Source of the DNA: Pelomonas sp. Root1217
Lineage (GTDB): Bacteria; Pseudomonadota; Gammaproteobacteria; Burkholderiales; Burkholderiaceae_C
Assembly: GCF_001425705.1 (NCBI RefSeq)
Contig: NZ_LMDC01000004.1
Coordinates: forward strand, 682 to 35,175
DNA length: 34,494 bases
Direction of reading: 5' to 3'
The first letter of the stretch is position 1, and every line of letters starts with the position of its first letter. The translations under genes and the position numbers were made by a program. Below the pieces are notes generated by a model, which saw nothing but the letters and a program-made list of their open reading frames with translations, was not told where the DNA came from and made no database searches. This document shows, piece by piece, positions 22,147 to 30,273 of the stretch.

Positions 22147-22986
22147 ATGAGTGCAGCGGCCGAACGTTTCTTCGTCAGGCACAACGCCCTGCCGACCATG
22201 CCCGAGGTGGCCTCGCGGCTCTTGAAGAGCTTCGACGACGACAACGTCGGCATTTCGCAGATCGCCGCGCTGATCGAGAAGGACGCCGCGCTGACCGCCA
22301 AGGTGCTGCGCCTGGCGAACACAGCGCACTACAGCCCCGCGCACCAGATCGCCACCGTCATTGACGCCGCCCATGCGCTGGGCCTGGAGACGCTGCGCAA
22401 CCTCGCCATGGCCGCCTGCCTGAGCGGCGCTTTCCCCAAGGTCCGGGGCCTGGACCGCGCCACCTTCTGGCGCCACAGTGTGGCGACCGCCAACTACGCG
22501 CGCATCCTCGCCCGCATGCTGGGGGCCGACGAAACGACCACCGACACCGCCTATCTGGCCGGGCTGATGCTGCGCACAGGCCAGCTGCTGATGGCCCTGG
22601 ACGAGCCCCATCTGGTGGCCGACGTAGAGACCCACGCCGCCGAACCCGGCAGCCGCTTTTCGCTGGAGGAGCACCGCTTCGGTTGCACCCACGCCGACGT
22701 GACCGCGTCGCTGGCTGCGCACTGGCATTTCCCGCAGGCGATGGTGGAGGCCTTCAAGGACGCCAACACGCCGCTGGAGATCCGCCCCTTTTCGCTGATC
22801 GCTGCCGTGCTGCACGTGGCCGAGGTGCTGGCGGATGCCGCCGAGCACCATGACGAGCCCGTGCATGCGCTGAAGGTGGCCGTGCCCGAGCTGATCGAGC
22901 ACCTGCATCTGGACCTGGACCTGCTCGCCGCCAAGATCGCCGCCACCGGCGACCCGGCGGCCGAGGTGGAGCAGATGCTGCACTAG
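22147..22986 (+). CDS. HDOD-domain protein
   Basis: A 279-residue protein that is essentially one HDOD domain. The opening FVRHNALPTMPEVASRLLKS, the LIEKDAALTAKVLRLANTAH helix pair and IDAAHALGLETLRNLAMAA are diagnostic. HDOD domains resemble HD phosphodiesterases but usually lack the metal ligands, and regulate motility, biofilm or stress signalling. The later FWRHSVATANYARIL retains an H but no complete HD site. A GGAGG is placed 7 bases before the ATG. The gene is preceded by about 75 bases of non-coding sequence and converges with a phosphatase gene; the two stop codons interlock at CTAG. Confidence 0.9.
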   Translation: MSAAAERFFVRHNALPTMPEVASRLLKSFDDDNVGISQIAALIEKDAALTAKVLRLANTAHYSPAHQIATVIDAAHALGLETLRNLAMAACLSGAFPKVRGLDRATFWRHSVATANYARILARMLGADETTTDTAYLAGLMLRTGQLLMALDEPHLVADVETHAAEPGSRFSLEEHRFGCTHADVTASLAAHWHFPQAMVEAFKDANTPLEIRPFSLIAAVLHVAEVLADAAEHHDEPVHALKVAVPELIEHLHLDLDLLAAKIAATGDPAAEVEQMLH

Positions 22987-23519
22987 AGACAGTTCGCTTC
23001 GGGCGCTCCGCTTGGCGCGCCATAGCTGAACTGCGCCCAGCGCGGCGGCTCGGTTGCTGGCTGCAGCAAGAAGGCGTGATGAAAGCTCGTCTCGCACAGG
23101 TCCGCCAGTTTCGGGCCGCCGAGTGCCGCCAGCACGGCCGTGACGGTGTTGCTGTGGCCGACGACCAGGACCACGCCGGTCTGGGCGCGCACCGCGTCCG
23201 CCACCGCCTGCACATGGGCGGCGCCCTTGGCGTCCACGACGCGCGGCTGCAGGCCCAGCGCCTTGGCCAGCGGTGCGGCGGTGTCGCGCGTGCGGCGGAA
23301 CTGCGTCGTCAGGATGCTGTTCACGCGCAAGCCGGCCAGCGCCTGCGCCAGGGCCAGGGCGCGCTGCTCGCCGGCCGGCGTCAGGGCCGGGTCGCCCGCG
23401 GGCTCGGTGGCGCGCTCGGCGTGGCGTACCAGGATGACGAGCTCGGGAGTGGCCGCGGCCGGGGTGGCCAGGGCGAATGTCAGAAGACAGGCTGGCGGCA
23501 GGACAGACAAGGGCTTCAT
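22983..23519 (-). CDS. Exported histidine phosphatase family protein
   Basis: A 178-residue histidine-phosphatase-superfamily protein with a signal peptide (residues 1-23, ending PAAAT). The catalytic motif is LVRHAE (R32, H33); the second Arg/Glu region is TTQFRRTRDTA and the second catalytic His is in VVGHSNT (H122). Small periplasmic members of this group include SixA- and Ais-like phosphatases; the substrate here is unknown. Start 23519 is chosen because it gives a normal signal peptide. Its stop overlaps that of the HDOD gene, and it diverges from lolC with an 88-base gap. Confidence 0.88.
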   Translation of the reverse strand: MKPLSVLPPACLLTFALATPAAATPELVILVRHAERATEPAGDPALTPAGEQRALALAQALAGLRVNSILTTQFRRTRDTAAPLAKALGLQPRVVDAKGAAHVQAVADAVRAQTGVVLVVGHSNTVTAVLAALGGPKLADLCETSFHHAFLLQPATEPPRWAQFSYGAPSGAPEANCL

Positions 23520-23607
23520 CGCGATTCCAGAAGAGGGCGGGTGCCATTCTCGCCACGGCCTGCCAGTTACCATCCCGGCCCCATGCCGTACGCCTTTGCA
23601 AAGCCCC

Positions 23608-24864
23608 ATGACCCTGCCGTTTGAACTCCAGGTCGGCTGGCGCTACACGCGCGCCGGCCGCGGTGGGCGGCGCAACCGCTTCATCAGCTTCATCTCGAGC
23701 GTGTCCATCCTGGGCATCGCGCTGGGCGTAGCGGCGCTGATCATCGTGCTGTCGGTGATGAACGGCTTCCAGAAGGAAGTGCGCGACCGCATGCTCAACG
23801 TCATCGCTCACATCGAGCTGCTGGAGTACAGCGGCCAGGCGCTGCCGGACTGGCAGGCCACGGCGGCCAAGGCAAGACAGAACCCCGAGGTGATGGGGGC
23901 GGCGCCGTTTGTCGCCAGCCAGAGCCTGATCGCGCGCGGCGAGGACATGCGTGGCGCCATCATCCGTGGCATCTCGCCGGCGGAGGAAGCGACGGTCACC
24001 GGCCTGGGTGCACAGCTCAAGGACGGCGTCTTCGCCCAACTGCAGCCCGGTGCCTGGAACATCGTGCTGGGCGCGGAGCTGGCACGCCAGCTGGGCGTGG
24101 GTGTGGGCGACAAGATCACGGTCGTCGCGCCCGGCGCCCAGGTCACGCCGATGGGCGCCTCGCCGCGATACCGAAGCTTCAATGTGGTCGGCACCTTCAG
24201 CGCCGGCCACTATGAATACGACTCAGGCCTGGCCCTGATCCACATCGACGACGCGGCCAAGCTCTACCGCACCGGTGGCCCGACAGGCGTGCAGCTCAAG
24301 CTGCGTGACGTCCACGACGCCCGCCGCGTCGCTGGCGAACTGAAGGCCCTCATGGGCCCCGACATCCTCGTACGCGACTGGACCCGGGCCAATGCCAACT
24401 GGTTCGACGCCGTGCAGATCGAGAAGCGCCTGATGAGCATCATCCTGACGCTGATCGTCGCGGTGGCCGCCTTCAACCTTGTTTCCACCCTGGTGATGAC
24501 CGTGACCGACAAGCAGAGCGACATCGCCATCCTGCGCACGCTCGGCGCCAGCCCGCGCTCCATCATGGGCGTGTTCATCGTGCAGGGCGCGGTGGCCGGC
24601 GTCATCGGCACGCTGTCTGGCGTGGGCCTGGGGCTGCTAGTGGCCTGCAATATCGACGTCATCGTGCCGGCCATCGAGCATCTGCTCAACGTCAGTTTCC
24701 TGCCCGGCAGCATCTACGTCATCAGCCAGATGCCGAGCGACCCGCAGCGTGGCGACATCGTGCCCATCGCCCTCGTGTCCCTGCTGTTGTCCTTCGTCGC
24801 CACCCTCTACCCGAGCTGGCGCGCCAGCCGTGTGCAACCCGCCGAGGCGCTGCGCTATGAATGA
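23608..24864 (+). CDS. lolC: Lipoprotein-releasing system permease LolC/E
   Basis: A 418-residue permease of the LolCDE-type ABC system, which extracts outer-membrane lipoproteins from the inner membrane and hands them to LolA. The topology is standard: a first membrane helix at about 26-50 ([20 protein letters not shown]), a large periplasmic domain (about 50-270), and three C-terminal helices ending [35 protein letters not shown] and [20 protein letters not shown] are family hallmarks. Only one permease gene precedes lolD; whether a LolE homologue exists elsewhere is not visible. The lolD start overlaps its stop by 8 bases. Confidence 0.95.
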   Translation: MTLPFELQVGWRYTRAGRGGRRNRFISFISSVSILGIALGVAALIIVLSVMNGFQKEVRDRMLNVIAHIELLEYSGQALPDWQATAAKARQNPEVMGAAPFVASQSLIARGEDMRGAIIRGISPAEEATVTGLGAQLKDGVFAQLQPGAWNIVLGAELARQLGVGVGDKITVVAPGAQVTPMGASPRYRSFNVVGTFSAGHYEYDSGLALIHIDDAAKLYRTGGPTGVQLKLRDVHDARRVAGELKALMGPDILVRDWTRANANWFDAVQIEKRLMSIILTLIVAVAAFNLVSTLVMTVTDKQSDIAILRTLGASPRSIMGVFIVQGAVAGVIGTLSGVGLGLLVACNIDVIVPAIEHLLNVSFLPGSIYVISQMPSDPQRGDIVPIALVSLLLSFVATLYPSWRASRVQPAEALRYE

Positions 24865-25549
24865 CCTGGTGTTGAATGCGACCGGCTTGACGCGCCGCTT
24901 CAGCGAAGGCGGCCTGGACGTCACCGTGCTCAAGGGCGTGGATCTGAGCGTCGCGCGCGGTGAGACCCTGGCCATCGTCGGCGCCTCCGGCTCGGGCAAG
25001 AGCACGCTGCTGCACCTGCTCGGCGGCCTGGATTCACCGACCTCGGGTGGCGTCACGCTGATGGGCCGGGCGCTTGCCAGCATGGACGAGGCCGAGCGCG
25101 GCCGCTGGCGCAACCAGCACCTGGGTTTCGTCTACCAGTTCCACCACCTGCTGCCGGAGTTCTCGGCGCTGGACAACGTCGCCATGCCGCTGCGCATTCG
25201 CCGCCAGACGCCTGCTCAGGCGCGCGAAACGGCTGCCGAGATGCTAGCCCGCGTCGGCTTGAAGGAGCGCGTGCAGCACCGTCCGTCCGAGCTGTCGGGC
25301 GGCGAACGCCAGCGCGTGGCCATCGCCCGGGCCCTCGTCACGCGCCCGGCCTGCGTGTTGGCCGACGAGCCCACCGGCAACCTGGACCGCGACACCGCCG
25401 CGGTCGTCTTCGAGCTGATGCTGGAGCGCGCTCGCGAGTCCGGCACCGCCTTCGTTCTCGTCACCCACGACCGCGACCTGGCGGCGCGCTGCGACCGGCA
25501 GCTGCTGTTGGTGGCGGGCCAGTTCCAAGCCACTGCAACGACCGCATGA
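24857..25549 (+). CDS. lolD: Lipoprotein-releasing system ATPase LolD
   Basis: A 230-residue ABC ATPase that powers LolC/E. Walker A is GASGSGKST (42-50), the Q-loop region contains [20 protein letters not shown], the signature is [10 protein letters not shown] (146-155) and Walker B is [20 protein letters not shown] is typical of LolD rather than of other MacB-like ATPases. It starts within the end of lolC and its TGA overlaps the purU ATG by four bases, so all three genes are translationally linked. Confidence 0.96.
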   Translation: MNDLVLNATGLTRRFSEGGLDVTVLKGVDLSVARGETLAIVGASGSGKSTLLHLLGGLDSPTSGGVTLMGRALASMDEAERGRWRNQHLGFVYQFHHLLPEFSALDNVAMPLRIRRQTPAQARETAAEMLARVGLKERVQHRPSELSGGERQRVAIARALVTRPACVLADEPTGNLDRDTAAVVFELMLERARESGTAFVLVTHDRDLAARCDRQLLLVAGQFQATATTA

Positions 25550-26400
25550 CCCCGCGATTCATCCTCAAGCTTTCGTGCCCCGACCGCGCCGGCATCGTGC
25601 ATGCCGTCACCGGCGTGCTGCTGCGCGAAGGCGGCAACATCCTGACCTCCCACCAGCATGGCGACGCTGACCATGCGCGCTTCTTCATGCGCATCGAGTT
25701 CGAGGCCCACAACGACGAGACCGCCTTGCGAGGCGCCTTCATGCCGCTGGCCGAAGAGTTCGGCATGGACTGGGGGCTGGTGGCGCGCAGCCGCAAGACC
25801 CGCTTGCTGCTGCTGGTGTCCAAGCTCGGCCACTGCCTGAACGACCTGCTGTTCCGTGTGCAGACGGGGCACCTGAACGTCGAGATTCCGGCCATCGTCT
25901 CCAACCACCGCGACTTCTACCAGCTCGCGGCCTCGCACAACATTCCCTTCCACCACTTCCCGCTGCTCGGTGCCACCGACGCCCAAAAGGCAGCGCAGGA
26001 AGCCAAGATCCGCGAAGTCATCGCCGACAACCAGATCGACCTCGTCGTGCTGGCGCGCTACATGCAAATCCTGTCGCCGGAGCTGTGCCGCGACCTGAGC
26101 GGCCGTGCCATCAACATCCACCACAGCTTCCTGCCCAGCTTCAAGGGCGCCAAACCCTACCACCAGGCTTACGAGCGCGGCGTCAAGCTGATCGGCGCGA
26201 CGGCCCATTACGTGACCAGCGACCTCGACGAGGGCCCGATCATCGAGCAGGAAGTCGCCCGCATCGACCACAGCATGCCGCCCGAGCAGCTCGTGGGCAT
26301 CGGCCGCGACATGGAATGCGTGGCCCTGGCGCGGGCCATCCAGTGGCACGCTGAGCACCGGGTGTTGCTCAACGGCAACCGCACGGTCGTCTTCCGCTGA
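25546..26400 (+). CDS. purU: Formyltetrahydrofolate deformylase
   Basis: A 284-residue enzyme hydrolysing 10-formyltetrahydrofolate to formate and tetrahydrofolate, balancing one-carbon pools. An N-terminal ACT domain (residues about 5-85, [20 protein letters not shown]) precedes the formyltransferase-like catalytic domain, with [11 protein letters not shown] (near 118-128), [20 protein letters not shown] (near 189-208) and [19 protein letters not shown] carrying the catalytic Asn, His and Asp. The ATG overlaps the lolD stop. The linkage to lolCD is probably positional economy rather than function. Confidence 0.96.
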   Translation: MTPRFILKLSCPDRAGIVHAVTGVLLREGGNILTSHQHGDADHARFFMRIEFEAHNDETALRGAFMPLAEEFGMDWGLVARSRKTRLLLLVSKLGHCLNDLLFRVQTGHLNVEIPAIVSNHRDFYQLAASHNIPFHHFPLLGATDAQKAAQEAKIREVIADNQIDLVVLARYMQILSPELCRDLSGRAINIHHSFLPSFKGAKPYHQAYERGVKLIGATAHYVTSDLDEGPIIEQEVARIDHSMPPEQLVGIGRDMECVALARAIQWHAEHRVLLNGNRTVVFR

Positions 26401-26415
26401 GATACAAGGGAAGGC

Positions 26416-27225
26416 ATGTGGATCGACACCCACTGCCACCTCGACGCGGCCGAGTTCAACGCTGACCGCGACGCTGTCGTCGCGCGTGCCAGGGCCGCGG
26501 GCGTCGCGCAGATCGTCATTCCCGCCGTCGATGCGCACAACCTCGACACGGTGCGCCTGCTGGCCATTCAGCACGACTTCACCTACGCCCTGGGCATCCA
26601 TCCGCTGTGCGTGATGGGCGCTGCCGATGGGGACCTGGACAAGCTGGCCGAAGCGCTGGAAACACATCATGCCGATCCGCGCCTCGTCGCCGTCGGCGAG
26701 ATCGGCCTGGACTATTTCGTCGAGGGCATCGACCCCGACACCCAGCAGCATTTCTACGTCGAGCAGCTCAAGCTCGCCAAGCGCGCTGGCCTGCCGGTGC
26801 TGCTGCATGTGCGGCGCAGCGCCGACAAGCTGCTGGCCGGCCTGCGCCGTGTCGGCTTCACGCAGGGCGGCATTGCGCATGCCTTCAATGGCAGCGAGCA
26901 GCAGGCGCAAGCCTTCATCGAGCTGGGCTTCAAGCTCGGCTTCGGCGGCACGCTGACCTTCGAGCGGTCCCTGCAGATCCGCCGCATTGCAGCCAGCGTG
27001 CCGGATACGGCGCTGGTCATGGAGACTGATGCGCCGGACATCCCGCCGCAGTGGCTCTACAAGACGGCCGAGCAGCGTGAAGCCAGCCCAGGCCAGGCGC
27101 GCAACGAGTCGGCCGAGCTGCCGCGCATTGCCGAAAGCCTGGCCGAGCTGCGCGGCTGGACGCTGGAGCAGACGGCGGCAATCACCAGCGCCAACGCGCG
27201 CGCCGCGCTGCCACGGCTGGGCTGA
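26416..27225 (+). CDS. TatD-family metal-dependent hydrolase
   Basis: A 269-residue TIM-barrel hydrolase of the TatD group, whose members act as DNases, exonucleases or D-aminoacyl-tRNA deacylase-like enzymes. Metal ligands are evident: IDTHCHLDAAEF (H6, H8), VGEIGLDYF (Glu), LLHVRRS (His), AHAFNGSEQQ (His), and METDAPDIPP (Asp). It begins 15 bases after purU with AAGGGAAGG as a plausible ribosome-binding site. It is the last gene of the lolC-to-tatD run; the convergent MOSC gene begins its stop codon at the next base. Confidence 0.93.
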   Translation: MWIDTHCHLDAAEFNADRDAVVARARAAGVAQIVIPAVDAHNLDTVRLLAIQHDFTYALGIHPLCVMGAADGDLDKLAEALETHHADPRLVAVGEIGLDYFVEGIDPDTQQHFYVEQLKLAKRAGLPVLLHVRRSADKLLAGLRRVGFTQGGIAHAFNGSEQQAQAFIELGFKLGFGGTLTFERSLQIRRIAASVPDTALVMETDAPDIPPQWLYKTAEQREASPGQARNESAELPRIAESLAELRGWTLEQTAAITSANARAALPRLG

Positions 27226-28047
27226 TCAGGCCTCGCCGAAATTCAGCGACAGGTCCACGCGGTCGCCGATGCGCAGGGTCCCCGCGCCGTCGCCACGCGC
27301 ATAGACACCGAACTGCACCGGTGCGCCCGGGGCGCGCTCGGCGCTGAGCCGGGTCAAGGCGTCCAGCACGACCGGCTGCGGTTCGCCGCTCGCCGGGTCC
27401 ACCGTTGGCACGACGCAGCGCACGCAGACCGTCGTGCGGCGAAGCGTCAGTGCGCCGATGCGGGCCTCGATCAGGATGTCCTCGATGAAGGGCGGCAGGT
27501 CGCCGCCGTCTTCGGCGCTGAGCAGCAGATTGGGTCGCGCACGCTGTGCCGGCCCGTTCAGCGGCTGGGCCATGGCGTCCTGCCAGGACTGCAGCGAACC
27601 CTCGCCGACGATGTGCAGTGCATTGAGGATGGGCCGGCGCTGTGCCTCGATGCTCAAGCGCACCAGCCGCAGCGGCTCGCCCGTGGTCGCCTTCAGCAGC
27701 GCGGCAGCGTCTTCGCCAGCATCCCAGACCTGCAGCACGTCGAAGTCCTGGCGTTCGCCGTTCCAGCCGCGCACGTCCAGCGCGTCGCCGCCTTCGCCGG
27801 GCACTGTCAACGACCGGCCCAAGGCCTGTAATTCAAGGTCCGAGCCCACCAACCGGGCGTGGACCAGCGCGAGCCGCGGGTGCGCGCCCATCCAGGTCAG
27901 CTCGCCGCCCGCGTCGACGATGCCCCAGCCGCGGTCGCCCACGGGCCAGCCATCGGCGTCCAGCAGCAGGGTGTCGACGGCCTCGCCGGCGCATGACTTG
28001 ACGGGGTAGCGCCACAGCCCGGCGACGCGGGCGGTCAAATCAGCCAT
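27226..28047 (-). CDS. MOSC-domain protein (YcbX/mARC-like)
   Basis: A 273-residue protein with an N-terminal MOSC beta-barrel domain (VAGLWRYPVKSCAGEAVD) and a C-terminal MOSC domain containing RPNLLLSAEDG and TTVCVRCVVPTVDPASGE; the conserved Cys there is the expected molybdenum ligand. Relatives such as YcbX and mARC reduce N-hydroxylated compounds using molybdenum cofactor. No C-terminal ferredoxin domain is present, unlike E. coli YcbX, so a separate electron donor is expected. ATG 28047 is supported by GGAGAA. A much longer open frame upstream overlaps the mscS gene and is not used. Confidence 0.92.
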   Translation of the reverse strand: MADLTARVAGLWRYPVKSCAGEAVDTLLLDADGWPVGDRGWGIVDAGGELTWMGAHPRLALVHARLVGSDLELQALGRSLTVPGEGGDALDVRGWNGERQDFDVLQVWDAGEDAAALLKATTGEPLRLVRLSIEAQRRPILNALHIVGEGSLQSWQDAMAQPLNGPAQRARPNLLLSAEDGGDLPPFIEDILIEARIGALTLRRTTVCVRCVVPTVDPASGEPQPVVLDALTRLSAERAPGAPVQFGVYARGDGAGTLRIGDRVDLSLNFGEA

Positions 28048-28060
28048 GGGTTCTCCTGTT

Positions 28061-28873
28061 TCAGCGGTTGCGCGGCGCGAGGGGCGTTTCCGGCACCGGG
28101 TAGCCGGCCGCGCCAAAGGTCGCGACGACGGCCTTGTGGGTGTCGAAGTAGACCTGCCAGTAGTGGTCGGTGTGGCAGTAGGGCCGCACGCACAGCAGCG
28201 GGCCTTCGGGCGTGAACTGCAGGATCTCGATATCGGGCGCCGGCTTGGCCAGCACATTGGGAATGGCCGCGATGGCCGGGCGCAGCCGCGCGATGGCGTC
28301 CAGCGGGTCCACGCTGTTGGCGACCTTGGCCAGGCAGTCGACGCGGCGGAATGCCTGTGCCGAATAGTTCTGGATGGCGCTGCTAAACACGGTGTTGTTG
28401 CCGACGAGGGTGTGCACGTTGTCCGGCGTGTTGATGGTCGTGCCAAAGAGGCCGATCTCAGTCACCGTGCCGGTCACGCCGCCGGCCTGCACGAAGTCGC
28501 CGACCTTGAAGGGCCGCAGCACCTGCATGAAGACGCCGGCCGCGAAGTGGGTCAGCAGCCCGCCCCAGGCGGTGCCAATAGCCAGGCCTGCACCGGCCAG
28601 CAAGGCGGCGAAGGAGGTGGTCTTGACGCCGAAGATGTCCAGAATCGCGAGGATCAGCACCAGGTTCAGCAGCACGCTGAGGATGGAGCGCAGATAGGTG
28701 GCCAGCGTCGAGTCGATGCGCTTGCCGCGCTCCAGCGCCGCCGAGAACACGCGCAGTGCGATTGAAATGAGCCACCGGCCCACGACCCAGGCCGCGATGG
28801 CCGCGAGAATCTTCAAGCCGAAGTCCACGCCCTGGGTGCTGAGAAACAGCCAGATGGCTTCCGTATTCATCAT
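28061..28873 (-). CDS. Small-conductance mechanosensitive channel (MscS family)
   Basis: A 270-residue MscS-type channel relieving turgor on hypo-osmotic shock. Three membrane helices are seen (about 15-40, 60-82 and 88-118); the pore helix TM3 reads LAIGTAWGGLLTHFAAGVFM and is followed by the beta domain start LRPFKVGDFVQAGGVTGTV and FGTTINTPDN. The soluble vestibule ends at about residue 260. The start is the first of two consecutive ATGs, with GGGAG 9 bases upstream. Only 15 bases separate it from the divergent GTG start of the DNA glycosylase; the MOSC gene follows 13 bases after its stop. Confidence 0.94.
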   Translation of the reverse strand: MMNTEAIWLFLSTQGVDFGLKILAAIAAWVVGRWLISIALRVFSAALERGKRIDSTLATYLRSILSVLLNLVLILAILDIFGVKTTSFAALLAGAGLAIGTAWGGLLTHFAAGVFMQVLRPFKVGDFVQAGGVTGTVTEIGLFGTTINTPDNVHTLVGNNTVFSSAIQNYSAQAFRRVDCLAKVANSVDPLDAIARLRPAIAAIPNVLAKPAPDIEILQFTPEGPLLCVRPYCHTDHYWQVYFDTHKAVVATFGAAGYPVPETPLAPRNR

Positions 28874-28888
28874 GTCGAGTCACTCCCT

Positions 28889-29449
28889 GTGAAAACCCGC
28901 GCATCGTCGCAGCTGCCGGCCGTGTTTGCCAGGCCTCCAAACCCCGAAAACGAGCGTCTTGTCGGCCTTGCGCCGGTGTTTGACGCCCGGGCCCGTCTGC
29001 TGGTACTCGGCAGCTTTCCCGGCGCGGCCTCGCTGCAGGCGGCGCAGTACTACGCGCATCCGCGCAATGCCTTCTGGCCTGTCCTGGCGGCGCTGCTGGG
29101 CGAACCGGATCTGGCAACGCGGCCCTATGCCGAGCGCCTGCAGGCATTGCGTAGCCACCGGGTCGCGCTGTGGGACGCCGTGGCCGCCTGCCGGCGCGAG
29201 GGCAGCCTGGACACGGCCATCGAAGCCGCCGAGCCGAGCGACTTGGTCGACCTCGTCGCCCGGCTGCCACAGTTGCGCGCAATTGCCTGCAACGGCGCGC
29301 TTGCTCACCGGCAGACGCTACTGGCCCTGGGCGACGTGGCCTTGCCCGTGTTGCGACTGCCGTCGACGAGCCCAGCGCATGCCGGCCTGAGCCTGGCAGA
29401 CAAGATCGCCGCCTGGCGGGCCGGGCTGGCGCCGTATCTGGTGGCCTAG
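28889..29449 (+). CDS. DNA-deoxyinosine / mismatch DNA glycosylase
   Basis: A 186-residue member of the uracil-DNA glycosylase superfamily of the hypoxanthine-DNA glycosylase type. The active-site motif is LLVLGSFPGAASL (residues 37-49), followed by YYAHPRNAFWPVL (54-66), and the DNA-intercalation motif appears late as LPSTSPAHAG (157-166). Such enzymes remove deaminated bases, for example deoxyinosine or uracil, from DNA. The GTG start has no strong ribosome-binding site, but the frame has no later Met before the conserved core. It lies divergent to mscS at 15 bases. Confidence 0.88.
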   Translation: MKTRASSQLPAVFARPPNPENERLVGLAPVFDARARLLVLGSFPGAASLQAAQYYAHPRNAFWPVLAALLGEPDLATRPYAERLQALRSHRVALWDAVAACRREGSLDTAIEAAEPSDLVDLVARLPQLRAIACNGALAHRQTLLALGDVALPVLRLPSTSPAHAGLSLADKIAAWRAGLAPYLVA

Positions 29450-29485
29450 GATCCCGCCTATGACAAGACTGCTGATGGCCGGGCG

Positions 29486-30259
29486 ATGAAGCCCAAGCCA
29501 ACGACCTGGGGCCCGGCGACGCTGAGCGAATTTGATGGCGTGCGTTTTCTGCACCTGGACTCGATCTGGGTGCAAGGTGCAATGCGTATCCGCAAGCCGG
29601 ATCAGCTGGAGCTGGAGTACATCCAACGCATGTGCGCCTGGATGTTGTGGCGGGACCCGGTCGCACTGGGCGAAGGCCATGCGGTGCAACTCGGCCTGGG
29701 TGCGGCGGCGCTGACGCGCTTTTGCCATGGCCAGCTGAAGATGCGCACGACGGCGGTGGAGATCAACCCCGAGGTCATCGCCGCCTGCCGGCAGTGGTTC
29801 CGTCTGCCGGGCAACGATGCCCGGTTGAGCGTCGTCAACGGCGACGCCGCGGCCTGGGTCAACGACGATGCCAATCTGCAGACGGTGGATGTGTTGAACG
29901 TTGACCTCTACGACCATGACGCGGCGTCGCCCGTGCTGGACGACGAGGCCTTTTACGCCGCCTGCCGGGGCGTGCTGGCGGACGGCGGTCTGATGACGGT
30001 CAATCTGTTCGGCCGCAGCGCGAGCTTTGCGCGCAGCGCATTGCGTATCGCCAAGGCCTTCGGGTCGGACCAGGTCTGGAGCCTGGCGCCCACCAAGGAA
30101 GGCAACACCGTCGTCGTCGCGGCGCGTGGCGTGCAGGTGCCACACCGTGACATCCTGGAGCAGCGCGCAGCTAATATCGAATCGCGCTTCAAGTTGCCGG
30201 CCCGCAAATGGCTTAGGCTGGTGCGGCCACTGCCGATGAGCATCCTCAACGCCCTTTGA
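29486..30259 (+). CDS. Spermidine-synthase-like methyltransferase-fold protein
   Basis: A 257-residue protein with a Rossmann fold like spermidine synthases. Motif I is VQLGLGAAALTRF (67-79), the acidic residue of strand 2 is in AVEINPEVI (E92), VVNGDAAAWV gives D120, and VLNVDLYDHDAASP the following acidic pair. The polyamine synthase signature around the aminopropyl site is not evident, so it may not make spermidine; many such proteins have unknown substrates. It starts 36 bases after the glycosylase and ends 14 bases before the GspE-like gene, suggesting co-transcription. Confidence 0.82.
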   Translation: MKPKPTTWGPATLSEFDGVRFLHLDSIWVQGAMRIRKPDQLELEYIQRMCAWMLWRDPVALGEGHAVQLGLGAAALTRFCHGQLKMRTTAVEINPEVIAACRQWFRLPGNDARLSVVNGDAAAWVNDDANLQTVDVLNVDLYDHDAASPVLDDEAFYAACRGVLADGGLMTVNLFGRSASFARSALRIAKAFGSDQVWSLAPTKEGNTVVVAARGVQVPHRDILEQRAANIESRFKLPARKWLRLVRPLPMSILNAL

Positions 30260-30273
30260 GAAGCCGAGCCTCG

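Noticed and set aside
22141..24210. 689-codon minus-strand open frame across the HDOD, phosphatase and lolC genes
   Set aside because: It spans three recognised genes in other frames and shows no domain.
27226..28446. MOSC gene extended to a 406-codon frame
   Set aside because: The extra N-terminus overlaps mscS in another frame; a Shine-Dalgarno and the family start both support 28047.
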